Part shown: positions 53,327 through 61,193 of the stretch, one piece after another
How positions within the stretch are numbered: the first letter of the stretch is position 1
Layout of the letters: the number at the start of each line of letters is the position of its first letter
Notes under the pieces: model-generated
Told to the model about the DNA's origin: nothing
The model's database searches: none
Seen by the model: only the letters and a program-made list of their open reading frames with translations
Translations under genes and position numbers: made by a program
Origin: Pontivivens sp032464575
Lineage (GTDB): Bacteria; Pseudomonadota; Alphaproteobacteria; Rhodobacterales; Rhodobacteraceae
Length of the DNA: 64,000 bases
NCBI GenBank assembly: GCA_032464575.1
Contig: JAWDKM010000001.1
Span: forward strand, 434,001-498,000
Direction: 5' to 3'

Positions 53327-54841
53327 TCAGTCGTTCAGCATCGCCACCGCGTCTTCGGCGGGCGCTCCGTTGGTGGCGAGCCCCGCGACGAGTTCGACCA
53401 TCTCCAGGTCGAGCTCGCCGGTGGCCCGCTTCCGGGCGATCATGGCGAGAAGGAAGTTCCGGCGTGCGGTCTGCTGCGCGACCATGGCGTCGATCATCGC
53501 GTAGCGGGTCTGTGCGGTGAGCACGGCGTTGGCGAGGCCCGCATCGAGCTCCTGCCGCGCGAGGCGCAGTGCCACGGCGCGGGCTCCGATCACCCGCTCC
53601 AGCCTGCGGTCGTTGTCCCAGAGCGTCGCCTGAGCGTCCGTCGCGGTGTCGAGGGTGCGCAGGATGTCGCGTAGGTCCGCCTCGCGCAGGTGGCGCAGTT
53701 CCGCGGCCTCGGCCCGCTCGCGCCGCGCGGCGGCACCGCGCCGGCCGCCCTGATAGAGCGCCCAGTTGGCGTTGAGCGCGATGGTCTGCGTCTCGGTCTC
53801 GCTCGCCCCGTCGAAGAGGGAGCCGCCGCGATCCACGTTCTCCTGCGCGATGTCGAGCGTGATGCGCGGGTAGTACTGGCCGCGTGCACTGTCGATCTCC
53901 CGCACGGCGGCGGCGATGGAGCGTTCGAGGGCGCGGATGTCGGGGTTCTCCAGCACCTTCTGCCGTTCCTCTTCCGTCAGCGGCCCGGGCTCGGGCAATG
54001 CGCCGTCGCGGCTGAGGCCGAGGATGCGGGGGCACGCGGTCTCCATCGCGGCCCGGCAGAACGCGTCGGTGCGGCTGGCATAGTCCCGCGCGGCGACCTC
54101 GCGATCGGTCTCGGCCTGGGCGAGGTCGGCCACGGTGTCCGCCCGCTCGGAGGCGCGCAGGCGGCCCGCCTCCACCTCGCGGCTCTGCACGGTGTTGAGC
54201 GCGCGAAAGTAGTCGTAGGCGGCGTCGGCGAGCTGGAACCGCTCCAGCGCCTCGACGCCATCGAGGTAGAGCGTGAGGACCTGGTCGAGTTCGTCCTGCA
54301 CAGCGGCCTCGGCCAGGGCGGCCGCGGCCTCCCGCTCCTCCTGCGCCACGTCGATATCGGCGCTGGCGGATGCGTCGTAGATGGTCTGGGAGAGGTTGAG
54401 GCTCTGCGTGTCGACCTCGAAGTCGCTCTGGTTGCCGCTGAAGGAGGGCTGGGAGGAGAACAGGATGTCCTGGTTCACCTGCTCCCGCTCCAGGTTCAGC
54501 GCGAGCGCGGGCAGGAAGGCGGCCCGGCGTTCCCGGATGCGGGCCTGCGCTCCGTCGATAGCGAACTGGGCCGCGACGACGCGCGGGCTCTGATCGATGG
54601 CTTGCTGGGCGAAAAGCAGCAGGTTCGTTCCACCCTCCGGCACCGTCGCGCCCAATGGGACGGGCTCCACGACGGCCTCGCGCGCGGCGGCGCCCTCGGC
54701 GCGCAGCGCCGGCGGCACGATCAGCTCGGGCGAAGATGCCTCGGTCGCCGTAAACGAGTTCTGGCAAGCGCAGAGTGCGGTCAACAGCACTCCGCAGGCA
54801 GCAAGGCGTGCCTGTCCCTTCATTCCAATTTCCGTCCCCAC
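53327..54841 (-). CDS. TolC-family outer-membrane channel protein
   Basis: A 504-residue outer-membrane efflux protein and the first gene of the giant-protein operon. The N-terminus has a signal peptide with a plausible lipobox (LLTALCACQNS), so it may be a lipoprotein like many TolC/NodT proteins. Two repeats of long amphipathic helices with beta segments follow; LPALALNLEREQVNQ ... LNLSQTIYDASASADID and YPRITLDIAQENVDRGG ... IALNANWALYQGGRRGA are the paired strand regions. An alternative start at the second Met (54823) is equally possible. It lies 52 bp before the giant gene and presumably provides the exit channel for it. Confidence 0.9.
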   Translation of the reverse strand: MGTEIGMKGQARLAACGVLLTALCACQNSFTATEASSPELIVPPALRAEGAAAREAVVEPVPLGATVPEGGTNLLLFAQQAIDQSPRVVAAQFAIDGAQARIRERRAAFLPALALNLEREQVNQDILFSSQPSFSGNQSDFEVDTQSLNLSQTIYDASASADIDVAQEEREAAAALAEAAVQDELDQVLTLYLDGVEALERFQLADAAYDYFRALNTVQSREVEAGRLRASERADTVADLAQAETDREVAARDYASRTDAFCRAAMETACPRILGLSRDGALPEPGPLTEEERQKVLENPDIRALERSIAAAVREIDSARGQYYPRITLDIAQENVDRGGSLFDGASETETQTIALNANWALYQGGRRGAAARRERAEAAELRHLREADLRDILRTLDTATDAQATLWDNDRRLERVIGARAVALRLARQELDAGLANAVLTAQTRYAMIDAMVAQQTARRNFLLAMIARKRATGELDLEMVELVAGLATNGAPAEDAVAMLND

Positions 54842-54875
54842 GAAGAGCCGCTGGATGCGGCCTCAGTCATTGCGC

Positions 54876-54881
54876 AGTATA
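54876..54881 (-). promoter_or_regulatory. Candidate -10 element of the tolC/giant operon
   Basis: TATACT on the minus strand, about 35-53 nt upstream of the two possible tolC starts. The -35 box is poor (ACAAAT-like at 17-bp spacing), which would suit a regulated promoter. Confidence 0.35.
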
Positions 54882-54900
54882 TCGGCTAATTCTCGGAGAT

Positions 54901-54920
54901 TTGTGTGATTTGGTACACAA
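54901..54920. promoter_or_regulatory. 20-bp perfect-arm palindrome at the operon promoter
   Basis: TTGTGT-N8-ACACAA, which contains TGT-N12-ACA (54902-54919), the same spacing as the PpsR-type sites near crtI/crtA. It lies just upstream of and partly over the presumed -35 region of the tolC/giant operon. A repressor or activator site is likely; identity with PpsR is a guess. Confidence 0.5.
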
Positions 54921-55208
54921 TTCTCAATTGCTTAACAAATCAACCTGAGGTTGCATTCTGTCTATATTTCGGACCAACAAGAATTGAGGCGGAACCAAGG
55001 CACGCTGAAACGGTCCGTGACTAGGTGACAGGTCGGTACAGCCCCGATCCTGCAAGGAAATCTGGCGGCATCCCGGTCGAGCTTGTCTCGTTTCAACACG
55101 TTTATGGAGAATTCCGGGCGGCAGCTCGCCATGACCGTCACATGCGCGAGCGGATACACGTCTAGCTCCGCAGTCGGCACATATCGCCGGAGGGTTGTCT
55201 CAACCCGA

Positions 55209-55225
55209 CCACATGTAGCATGTGG
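55209..55225 (-). terminator. Hairpin directly after the lyase stop
   Basis: CCACATG and CATGTGG form a perfect 7-bp stem with a 3-nt loop, 4 nt beyond the stop of the last gene in the tct operon. There is no T-run, so termination may be Rho-dependent or the hairpin may protect the mRNA end. Confidence 0.4.
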
Positions 55226-55228
55226 CGC

Positions 55229-55999
55229 TCAGGACGGGGGCGAATCGTAGGTCCAGCGGTAGGCGGGTGGCGTCGGCCCCTTGTTGCGCCCGCCCTGCTG
55301 CGTCTGCTCCCACGCATGGGCAAGGATGCCCACCGAGCGTGACAGCACGAAGAGACCGCGCGCGAGCGGCGCGTCGAAGCCCAGTTCGGCAAAGATCACG
55401 GCCGTCGCACCATCGATGTTCATCGGGATCGGCTTGCCGGAGCCGCGGGCGAGCTCCGCCTCGATCCCTTCGGCGATGTCGGCGAAGCGGCCGTCGCAAT
55501 GGCCCCCGTCCCGCGCCTCCCGGACGAGCTGCATCAGCCGCGGCGCACGCGGGTCGGTCGGCTTGTGGAAGCGGTGACCGAAGCCCGGTACGTACTTCCC
55601 GTGCTCCGCCCGCCAGTCGCGCAGGATGGCGCCAAGGTCACCGCCCGCTGCGATGCGCTGGTAGAGGGCCACGGCCTGCTCCCCCGCACCGCCATGGACG
55701 TCGCCCAGCATGTTGATGCCGGTGGCCATGGCGGACTGGAGCCCGACGCCGCAGGTCGCCGCCATGCGCGCGGCGGCGATGGAGGGTGCCTGCGGGCCAT
55801 GGTCGACGGCGGCCACGAGCGCGGCCTCCAGGAGCCGCGCCTGACCATCGCTCGGCACGTCGCCGCGGACCATCAGCCAGATCATCTGGGGGAAGGTGAG
55901 CACGCCGATCAGCTCCTCGATCGGGTGGCCGCGAAACGCGATGCGGCCCGGCTCCATGTCGATGATCGCGGTGCGCCACCAATCCGAAACGTCGCTCAT
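55229..55999 (-). CDS. Short citrate-synthase-family protein, probable citryl-CoA-type lyase
   Basis: A 256-residue member of the citrate synthase superfamily, well short of true citrate synthases (about 370-430). The catalytic set is present: H102 in GDVHGGAGEQA, H142 in PGFGHRFHKPTDPR, and D196 in MNIDGATAVI. The lost N-terminal region normally helps close the oxaloacetate site, and short relatives act as (3S)-citryl-CoA lyases or similar CoA-ester lyases. The start overlaps the CoA-transferase stop (ATGA). With that gene and the tricarboxylate transporter the likely role is cleavage of an imported citrate-like acid after CoA activation. The substrate is not proven; citramalate or methylcitrate derivatives are alternatives. 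Confidence 0.8.
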   Translation of the reverse strand: MSDVSDWWRTAIIDMEPGRIAFRGHPIEELIGVLTFPQMIWLMVRGDVPSDGQARLLEAALVAAVDHGPQAPSIAAARMAATCGVGLQSAMATGINMLGDVHGGAGEQAVALYQRIAAGGDLGAILRDWRAEHGKYVPGFGHRFHKPTDPRAPRLMQLVREARDGGHCDGRFADIAEGIEAELARGSGKPIPMNIDGATAVIFAELGFDAPLARGLFVLSRSVGILAHAWEQTQQGGRNKGPTPPAYRWTYDSPPS

Positions 56000-57171
56000 A
56001 GGATGCCCTTCCCGGCCAGTGCCGCGACCTCGTCGGGGCTCAGCCCCAGCGCGCCGAAGACCGCCTCGTTGTCCTGCCCCAGCGCAGGCGGAGCCGAGCC
56101 GGGCACCGGCCGCACCCCGTCGCTGACCACCGGCGAGGCGAGAAGCGGCAGGCCCTCCACGTCGGCAACCAGACCGCGGTCGCGTACCTGCTCGATCTCC
56201 AGCACCTGCGGGACGCTCAGCACCGGTCCCGTCGGCACGCCGAGCGCGTTGAGTGGGTCGATCCAGTGCTCCGCGGGTTTCGTCGTCAGCACCGCCTCCA
56301 GCTCGGCCCGCAGCTTGTGGCGGTTCGCCTTGCGATGCTCCCGCGTCACATACTCCGCCCGGTCGATCAGCTCAGGCAGGCCCAGATGCCGGGCCAGCGC
56401 CTCCCACTGCTCATCGCGGTTGGCGGCGATGTTGATCGGCATGTCGGCGGTCGCGAAGCAGCCCGACGGCGCGGAGGTCGGGTTCTCGTTGCCCACGGGC
56501 TGCGGATCGGTGCCGGCGAGCAGATGGTTCGACACCACCCAGCCCATGGAGGAGATCACCGCCTCGGTCATCGAGATGTCGAGCACGCCGCCCCGCGGTT
56601 CCTCCGCCAGCTTCGCCGCGATGGCGAAGGCGGCGGTCATGCCGCCCATCGTGTCGGCGAGCGGATAGCCGACGCGCAGCGGGGCGCTGTCGGCGTCGCC
56701 GGTGACGGACATGACGCCGGAGACGCCCTGCACGATCTGGTCATAGGCGGGCTTGCCACGCCATGGCCCGTCCTGCCCGAAGCCGGAGATGGCGCAGTAG
56801 ATCAGCCGCGGGTTCTCTGTACGCAACGTCTCGGGCCCGAGGTGGAGACGGTCCATCACGCCGGGACGGAAGTTTTCCACCAGCACGTCGGCGGTGCGCA
56901 CGAGGCGGCGGAGCAGGTCCTTGCCCTCCTCCGCCTTCAGATCGAGCGTGACGGAGCGTTTCCCGGCGTTCTGCGCGAGGAAGCTGACGCCCATACCGGC
57001 GGCGTTCCGCTCCGGATCCGCGCCGAGTTGCCGGGCGAGGTCCCCGCCGCCCGGCCGCTCCACCTTGATGACCTCCGCCCCCATCAGGCCGAGCTGGTAG
57101 CAGCAATAGGGCCCGGCAAGGACGTTGGTCAGGTCGAGGACGCGGATCCCCGCAAGCGGCTCAGTCCCCAT
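55996..57171 (-). CDS. CaiB/BaiF (family III) CoA-transferase
   Basis: A 391-residue family III CoA-transferase. It has the N-terminal GIRVLDLTNVLAGPYC segment, GAEVIKVERPGGGD, FRPGVMDRLHLG, and the catalytic Asp144 in GKPAYDQIVQG. Such enzymes move CoA between acyl-CoA and a free carboxylate through an Asp-bound anhydride. The start overlaps tctA by 11 nt and the stop overlaps the lyase start, so it is co-translated with both. It probably activates the acid imported by TctABC for cleavage by the lyase. The CoA donor could be succinyl-CoA or acetyl-CoA. Confidence 0.92.
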   Translation of the reverse strand: MGTEPLAGIRVLDLTNVLAGPYCCYQLGLMGAEVIKVERPGGGDLARQLGADPERNAAGMGVSFLAQNAGKRSVTLDLKAEEGKDLLRRLVRTADVLVENFRPGVMDRLHLGPETLRTENPRLIYCAISGFGQDGPWRGKPAYDQIVQGVSGVMSVTGDADSAPLRVGYPLADTMGGMTAAFAIAAKLAEEPRGGVLDISMTEAVISSMGWVVSNHLLAGTDPQPVGNENPTSAPSGCFATADMPINIAANRDEQWEALARHLGLPELIDRAEYVTREHRKANRHKLRAELEAVLTTKPAEHWIDPLNALGVPTGPVLSVPQVLEIEQVRDRGLVADVEGLPLLASPVVSDGVRPVPGSAPPALGQDNEAVFGALGLSPDEVAALAGKGIL

Positions 57172-58678
57172 CCGCCACGCCCGCGGCCCGCGCCTTGGCC
57201 CGCCGCGCGCGGAAGCCGGGCAGCAGCACCAGCCCGACCGCGAGGACCAGAAGGCCCAGCGTCATCGGCCGCTCCCAGATGAAGTCGATGCCGCCATAGA
57301 GCTGCATGGACCGCGCGAAATTGTCCTCCAGCATCCGCCCGAGGATGAAGCCAATCAGGAGCGGTGCGAGCGGATAGTCCGCAAAGCGCAGGATCGTCGC
57401 ACAGACGCCAAGGCCCACGAGCAGCAGCAGCTCCGTCGCGTTGTTCTGCCCGATATAGGCCCCCATCAGCGTGAAGAACAGGATGAACGGGATCAGGTAA
57501 TTCCGCGGAACCGCGAGGATTTTCGCGATGTAGGGGATCAGCGGCAGGTTCAGGACCAGCAGCACCAGGTTGCCCAGATACATCGAGATGATGACCGACC
57601 AGAAGATCTGCGGTTCGTCGATCATCAGCCGCGGTCCGGGCGTCACGTTCAGCGCGATCAGCGCGCCGAGCAGGATCGCCGTGGTGCCCGAGCCGGGAAT
57701 GCCGAGCGTGAGCAACGGGACGAAGGACCCGGTGCAGGCGGCGTTGTTCGCCGTCTCGGGGGCCGCGAGGCCCTTGACCGAGCCCTTGCCGAACTCCTCC
57801 TGCTCCTTTTTCGGCGCCAGGTTGCGCTCCACCGCGTAACCGAGGAAGGAGGCGATGGTGGCACCCGCCCCAGGCAGCACGCCGATGAAGAAGCCCTGGA
57901 CCGACTGGCGCCCGACCACCGGTGCGATGGCCTTCGCCTCGGCCCGGGTGATGCGCAGGTTGTCGATCTTGCCGCCGCCGCCCTCCGTCTTGGAGCGCGC
58001 GGGGTTGAGGACGAGGAACAGCGCCTCGGGCAGGGCGAACATCGCCATGGCCAGCGTGATGAAGGAGAGGCCCGATTGCAGGTCCATCAACCCCATCGTG
58101 AAGCGCGGCATGTTAAAGAGCGCGCCCTCGCCCACGGTGGCGAGGATCAGGCCGACCAGCGTCATCAGGATCGCCTTGCCCACCTGCCCCGTGCCCGCGA
58201 AGGCCGCGATGGCCGAGAGGCCCAGCACCATCAGCGCGAAGTACTCGGCGGAGTGGAAGAGCAGTGCCACCGAGCTCAGCGCCGGGGCGAAGATCATCAG
58301 GTAGATGGCGCCCAGCGATCCACCGGCGAAGGACGCGATCGCCGCGATGGTCAGCGCTTTGCCCGCCTTGCCCTGCCGCGCCATGGGATAGCCGTCGAAG
58401 CTGGTGGCGACGGTGCCCGCGACCCCCGGCGCGTTGAGCAGGATCGAGGAGGTGGAGCCGCCGAAGATCGCGCCGTAGTAGACGCCCGCCAGCAGGATCA
58501 GGGCGGCGGACGGGTCGCCGATGGAAATCGCGACCGGGATCATGATCGCGATGATCGACATCGGGCCCAGGCCCGGCAGCATCCCGATGAACGTGCCGAT
58601 CAGGCAGCCGCCGATCACCATCAGGATGTTCTGTATGGAAAAAGCCGTCGACAGGCCGAGCATAAGTCCTTCGATCAT
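57161..58678 (-). CDS. tctA: Tripartite tricarboxylate transporter, large membrane subunit
   Basis: A 505-residue polytopic protein with about 12 membrane helices and the TctA signatures GMLPGLGPMSIIAIMIP, GGSTSSILLNAPG and LLTLGIPGSGTTAILLGAL. It forms the ion-coupled channel that takes substrate from the periplasmic TctC protein. ATG 58678 was chosen because it lies 4 nt after the tctB stop and the first helix follows; the frame extends 20 codons further into tctB without similarity. It belongs to a five-gene operon with the downstream CoA-transferase and lyase. Confidence 0.95.
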   Translation of the reverse strand: MIEGLMLGLSTAFSIQNILMVIGGCLIGTFIGMLPGLGPMSIIAIMIPVAISIGDPSAALILLAGVYYGAIFGGSTSSILLNAPGVAGTVATSFDGYPMARQGKAGKALTIAAIASFAGGSLGAIYLMIFAPALSSVALLFHSAEYFALMVLGLSAIAAFAGTGQVGKAILMTLVGLILATVGEGALFNMPRFTMGLMDLQSGLSFITLAMAMFALPEALFLVLNPARSKTEGGGGKIDNLRITRAEAKAIAPVVGRQSVQGFFIGVLPGAGATIASFLGYAVERNLAPKKEQEEFGKGSVKGLAAPETANNAACTGSFVPLLTLGIPGSGTTAILLGALIALNVTPGPRLMIDEPQIFWSVIISMYLGNLVLLVLNLPLIPYIAKILAVPRNYLIPFILFFTLMGAYIGQNNATELLLLVGLGVCATILRFADYPLAPLLIGFILGRMLEDNFARSMQLYGGIDFIWERPMTLGLLVLAVGLVLLPGFRARRAKARAAGVADGD

Positions 58679-58682
58679 GACC

Positions 58683-59168
58683 CTATCCCAGGAAGAACGG
58701 CCACGGCCGCAGGAAGATGCCGAGCACGCCCTGCACAAGCCACCACACGATGCCGGTGGCGAAGGCCGCGATGGGCACGAGGACGTGGAACTTGCGCTCG
58801 CCCAGCGTAACGGCGCTCAGCGTAATGAAGAGGATCGTGGCGATGATGAAGCCCGCGGGCCGCAGCGTCAGCGCATAGAGCACCATCAGACCCAGCAGGA
58901 TCAGCGCCTGCCCGATCTTGTAGTCGCCGAGCCGCCGGTAATCGATGTCGGGCGTGCCCTTGTCCTTGGGCGCGGGCTCGAGCCCCAGCAGCACCACGAG
59001 TGCGGTCAGCGAGGCGAGCACGGCGAGGACCTTGGGAAACATCGACGGCCAGATCGGATTGCGCTGCATGAAGGGCGGCAGCAGCTGGTCCATCGTGAAG
59101 AAGGCGGCATAGCCGTAGGCGAGGCAGACGAGGAGGATCACCAGCGCGATCCAGCGGTCAAGGGTCAT
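58683..59168 (-). CDS. tctB: Tripartite tricarboxylate transporter, small membrane subunit
   Basis: A 161-residue, four-helix membrane protein of the TctB family, required with TctA for transport. Hydrophobic stretches lie at about residues 8-24, 41-62, 86-120 and 133-155. It begins 51 bp after tctC, with a stable hairpin in that gap, and ends 4 nt before tctA. TctB sequences diverge strongly, so the call rests on size, helices and synteny together. Confidence 0.9.
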   Translation of the reverse strand: MTLDRWIALVILLVCLAYGYAAFFTMDQLLPPFMQRNPIWPSMFPKVLAVLASLTALVVLLGLEPAPKDKGTPDIDYRRLGDYKIGQALILLGLMVLYALTLRPAGFIIATILFITLSAVTLGERKFHVLVPIAAFATGIVWWLVQGVLGIFLRPWPFFLG

Positions 59169-59183
59169 GGTATCCTCCGGTCG

Positions 59184-59208
59184 GCCCGCCCGGACGTACC
59201 GGGCGGGC
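59184..59208 (-). promoter_or_regulatory. Intercistronic hairpin between tctC and tctB
   Basis: A perfect 10-bp GC stem (GCCCGCCCGG with CCGGGCGGGC) with a 5-nt loop, 12 nt beyond the tctC stop. Such hairpins after binding-protein genes commonly stabilise the upstream message or reduce read-through, giving excess periplasmic binding protein over membrane subunits. Confidence 0.65.
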
Positions 59209-59219
59209 GAAGTGTCAGG

Positions 59220-60203
59220 TCAGAGGAAGCCGAGCTCGCGCATCAGATCGCCGATCTCCTGCTCCTGCGCCTCCAGGAAGCTGCGGAAGTCGTCGCCCGA
59301 GTTGTGGATGTTGACCCAGCCGTTGCGGGCGCGGACCTCTTCCCAAGCCTCGGTCTCGTACATCTCGGTGAGGGCGGCCTGGTAGGCGGCAAGCGTCTCG
59401 TCCGGCAGGCCCGGAGCGGCGAAGAAGCCGCGCCAGTTCACGAACTCCATGTCGATGCCCTGCTCGGCCATCGTCGGCGCGTCGTCGAAAGTGGAGACCC
59501 GCTCGTCCGCGGTGACGCCCAGGATGCGGACCTCGCCGGCTTCGGCCATCGCCACCGCTTCGGAAAAGCCGGTGGACAGCGCCTGGATCTCACCGGACAG
59601 AAGTGCCGCCATCGCGGGCCCGCCGGTGTCGTAGGCGATGTAGTTGAAGCCGGTCGGATCCTCGCCCGCGGCCTTCATCACCATGGCGGCCACGATGTGG
59701 TCCATACCGCCAGGCACCGAGCCACCGCCGATCGCGAAGCGGCTTGGGTTCTCCTGATAGGCGGCGACCAGCTCTTCCATGCTGCCGATATCACTGTCGG
59801 CGTTCACGACCAGGGTGGCGTAGTCGCCGATTGTGCCGGCCACGAGCGTCAGGTCGCGGAAGCTCTGCGGGAACACGCCCGTCAGCGAGCGGATCACGAT
59901 GGGGGTGGAGTTCACCATCAGCGTGTTCTCGAGGCTCTCGGCATTCTCGATCAGGTAGCCGATCGCCTTGCCGCCACCGCCGCCCGACATGTTCTCATAG
60001 GACGCGGTGCCCACCAGCCCGCTCTCGGTCAGCGCCTCGCCGGTGCCGCGCGCGGTGCCGTCCCAGCCGCCCCCGGCGCCGCCGGGGATGAGGAAGTGGA
60101 TCTCGTCGACCATCTGCTGGTCCTGGGCGAATGCGGGCGCACCGAAGCCCAGCGTGGCGGCCGCAGCCAGGACGAGAGCGCGGCGGCTCAGTGAAAGTGT
60201 CAT
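59220..60203 (-). CDS. tctC: Tripartite tricarboxylate transporter, periplasmic binding protein
   Basis: A 327-residue binding protein with a signal peptide (SRRALVLAAAATLGFGAPAFA, cleaved near residue 26). It has the typical family features IHFLIPGGAGGGWDGTARGTGEAL and the central IAYDTGGPAMAALLSGEIQA followed by RILGVTADERV. It captures a carboxylic acid and delivers it to TctAB. It is the first gene of the operon and its promoter should lie in the 104-bp gap at 60204-60307. The ligand is not predictable from sequence alone in this very expanded family. Confidence 0.94.
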   Translation of the reverse strand: MTLSLSRRALVLAAAATLGFGAPAFAQDQQMVDEIHFLIPGGAGGGWDGTARGTGEALTESGLVGTASYENMSGGGGGKAIGYLIENAESLENTLMVNSTPIVIRSLTGVFPQSFRDLTLVAGTIGDYATLVVNADSDIGSMEELVAAYQENPSRFAIGGGSVPGGMDHIVAAMVMKAAGEDPTGFNYIAYDTGGPAMAALLSGEIQALSTGFSEAVAMAEAGEVRILGVTADERVSTFDDAPTMAEQGIDMEFVNWRGFFAAPGLPDETLAAYQAALTEMYETEAWEEVRARNGWVNIHNSGDDFRSFLEAQEQEIGDLMRELGFL

Positions 60204-60307
60204 CTATGGGTCCTCCCTGTGGGTGCGCACCGTCTGTCGCGGCTCTCGCACCGAAGTTAGCGGGAGCAGGCTTGCATGAACGCAACGTCAGTTAAAGGGG
60301 AAAGCGA

Positions 60308-61069
60308 TCACGCGATCCGGCGCCGCCAGCGGGAAGCGCGCTGCTCGGCCGGCTGGATCAGCGCGTATTCGATCAGCAGCATCACCCCGATGAACGACAG
60401 AGCATAGGCGATGACGTGACCGACCTCGAAGAGCTGGAAGTAGAGGTGGATCTGAAAGCCGATGCCGTTCGGACGTCCCAGAAGCTCCACCACCAGCACG
60501 AGCTTCCAGATGATCGAGAGACCGCCCCGCGCCGCTGCCGCAAAGAAGGGTGCGAGCTGCGGCAGGATCACGTGGCGCAGCCGGGTGAGCGGGCTCATGC
60601 GGTAGACCCGCGCCATCTCCGCTACCGCGGGATCGAGGGCGCGGGCCCCCTCCCGCACCGTCACAAGCACCGCCGCCGCCTTGTTCGCGGCGACCGCGAC
60701 GATGGCGGCGGTCTCGTTCAGTCCGATCCAGAGATAGCAGAGCACGATCACCACGAGAGCCGGCATGTTGAGGAAAACCACGACCCATGGATCGGCCCAG
60801 CGGTTCACCCGCGGCATCAGACCGAGGACGAGGCCCAATGCGCTGCCCAGCACCATGGCGAGCGTGAAGGCCGCGGCGACCCGCAGCAGCGTCGGGACTA
60901 TGTGCCGCCAGAGCGTGCCCGACACCGCCTCCCCCCACAGGATCGTGGCGACCCGCAGCGGGCTCGGCAGGACGAGCGGATCGGCGGTCAGGATCGCGGC
61001 GCCCTGCCAGACCAGGATCAGCGCCAGCACGGAGGCTGCGAAGATCAGCGGGTTGCGGGCGTCGGTCAT
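60308..61069 (-). CDS. ABC transporter permease (nitrate/sulfonate/taurine or pyrimidine-precursor type)
   Basis: A 253-residue BPD-type inner-membrane permease with about six helices and the EAA loop EMARVYRMSPLTRLRHVILPQLAPFF, matching the SsuC/TauC/NrtB/ThiX group. ATG 61069 begins just before the first helix; the upstream open frame has no similarity. No ATPase or binding protein accompanies it on this strand, where tctC follows after a 104-bp gap. It is divergent from the NosR-like gene (124 bp between starts). Its partners may lie beyond the right edge after apbE. The substrate is unknown. Confidence 0.87.
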   Translation of the reverse strand: MTDARNPLIFAASVLALILVWQGAAILTADPLVLPSPLRVATILWGEAVSGTLWRHIVPTLLRVAAAFTLAMVLGSALGLVLGLMPRVNRWADPWVVVFLNMPALVVIVLCYLWIGLNETAAIVAVAANKAAAVLVTVREGARALDPAVAEMARVYRMSPLTRLRHVILPQLAPFFAAAARGGLSIIWKLVLVVELLGRPNGIGFQIHLYFQLFEVGHVIAYALSFIGVMLLIEYALIQPAEQRASRWRRRIA

Positions 61070-61193
61070 GGTCGGTGTCCGGGTCTCATCCCACCACGAT
61101 CCGCGCCCCTTTCGCCCTGTCAACAGCCGCCGCGTCCCGGCCCGACCTTGGTCTAATGGGACCGCGCGGCGGCTCGCATGTAGGCTCGGGCGC

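Larger units (their letters stand above)
54842..55228. other. Promoter-containing intergenic region
   Basis: A 387-bp gap whose left part (54870-54975) is strikingly AT-rich for this genome, as expected for the promoter of the tolC/giant operon. The right part holds a hairpin after the lyase gene. A 72-codon minus-strand frame (54962-55180) has no recognisable similarity and was not called. Confidence 0.6.

Noticed and set aside
54962..55180. 72-codon minus-strand frame between the tct operon and tolC
   Set aside because: No similarity recognised, no good ribosome site seen, and it lies in the promoter gap. It cannot be supported as a gene.
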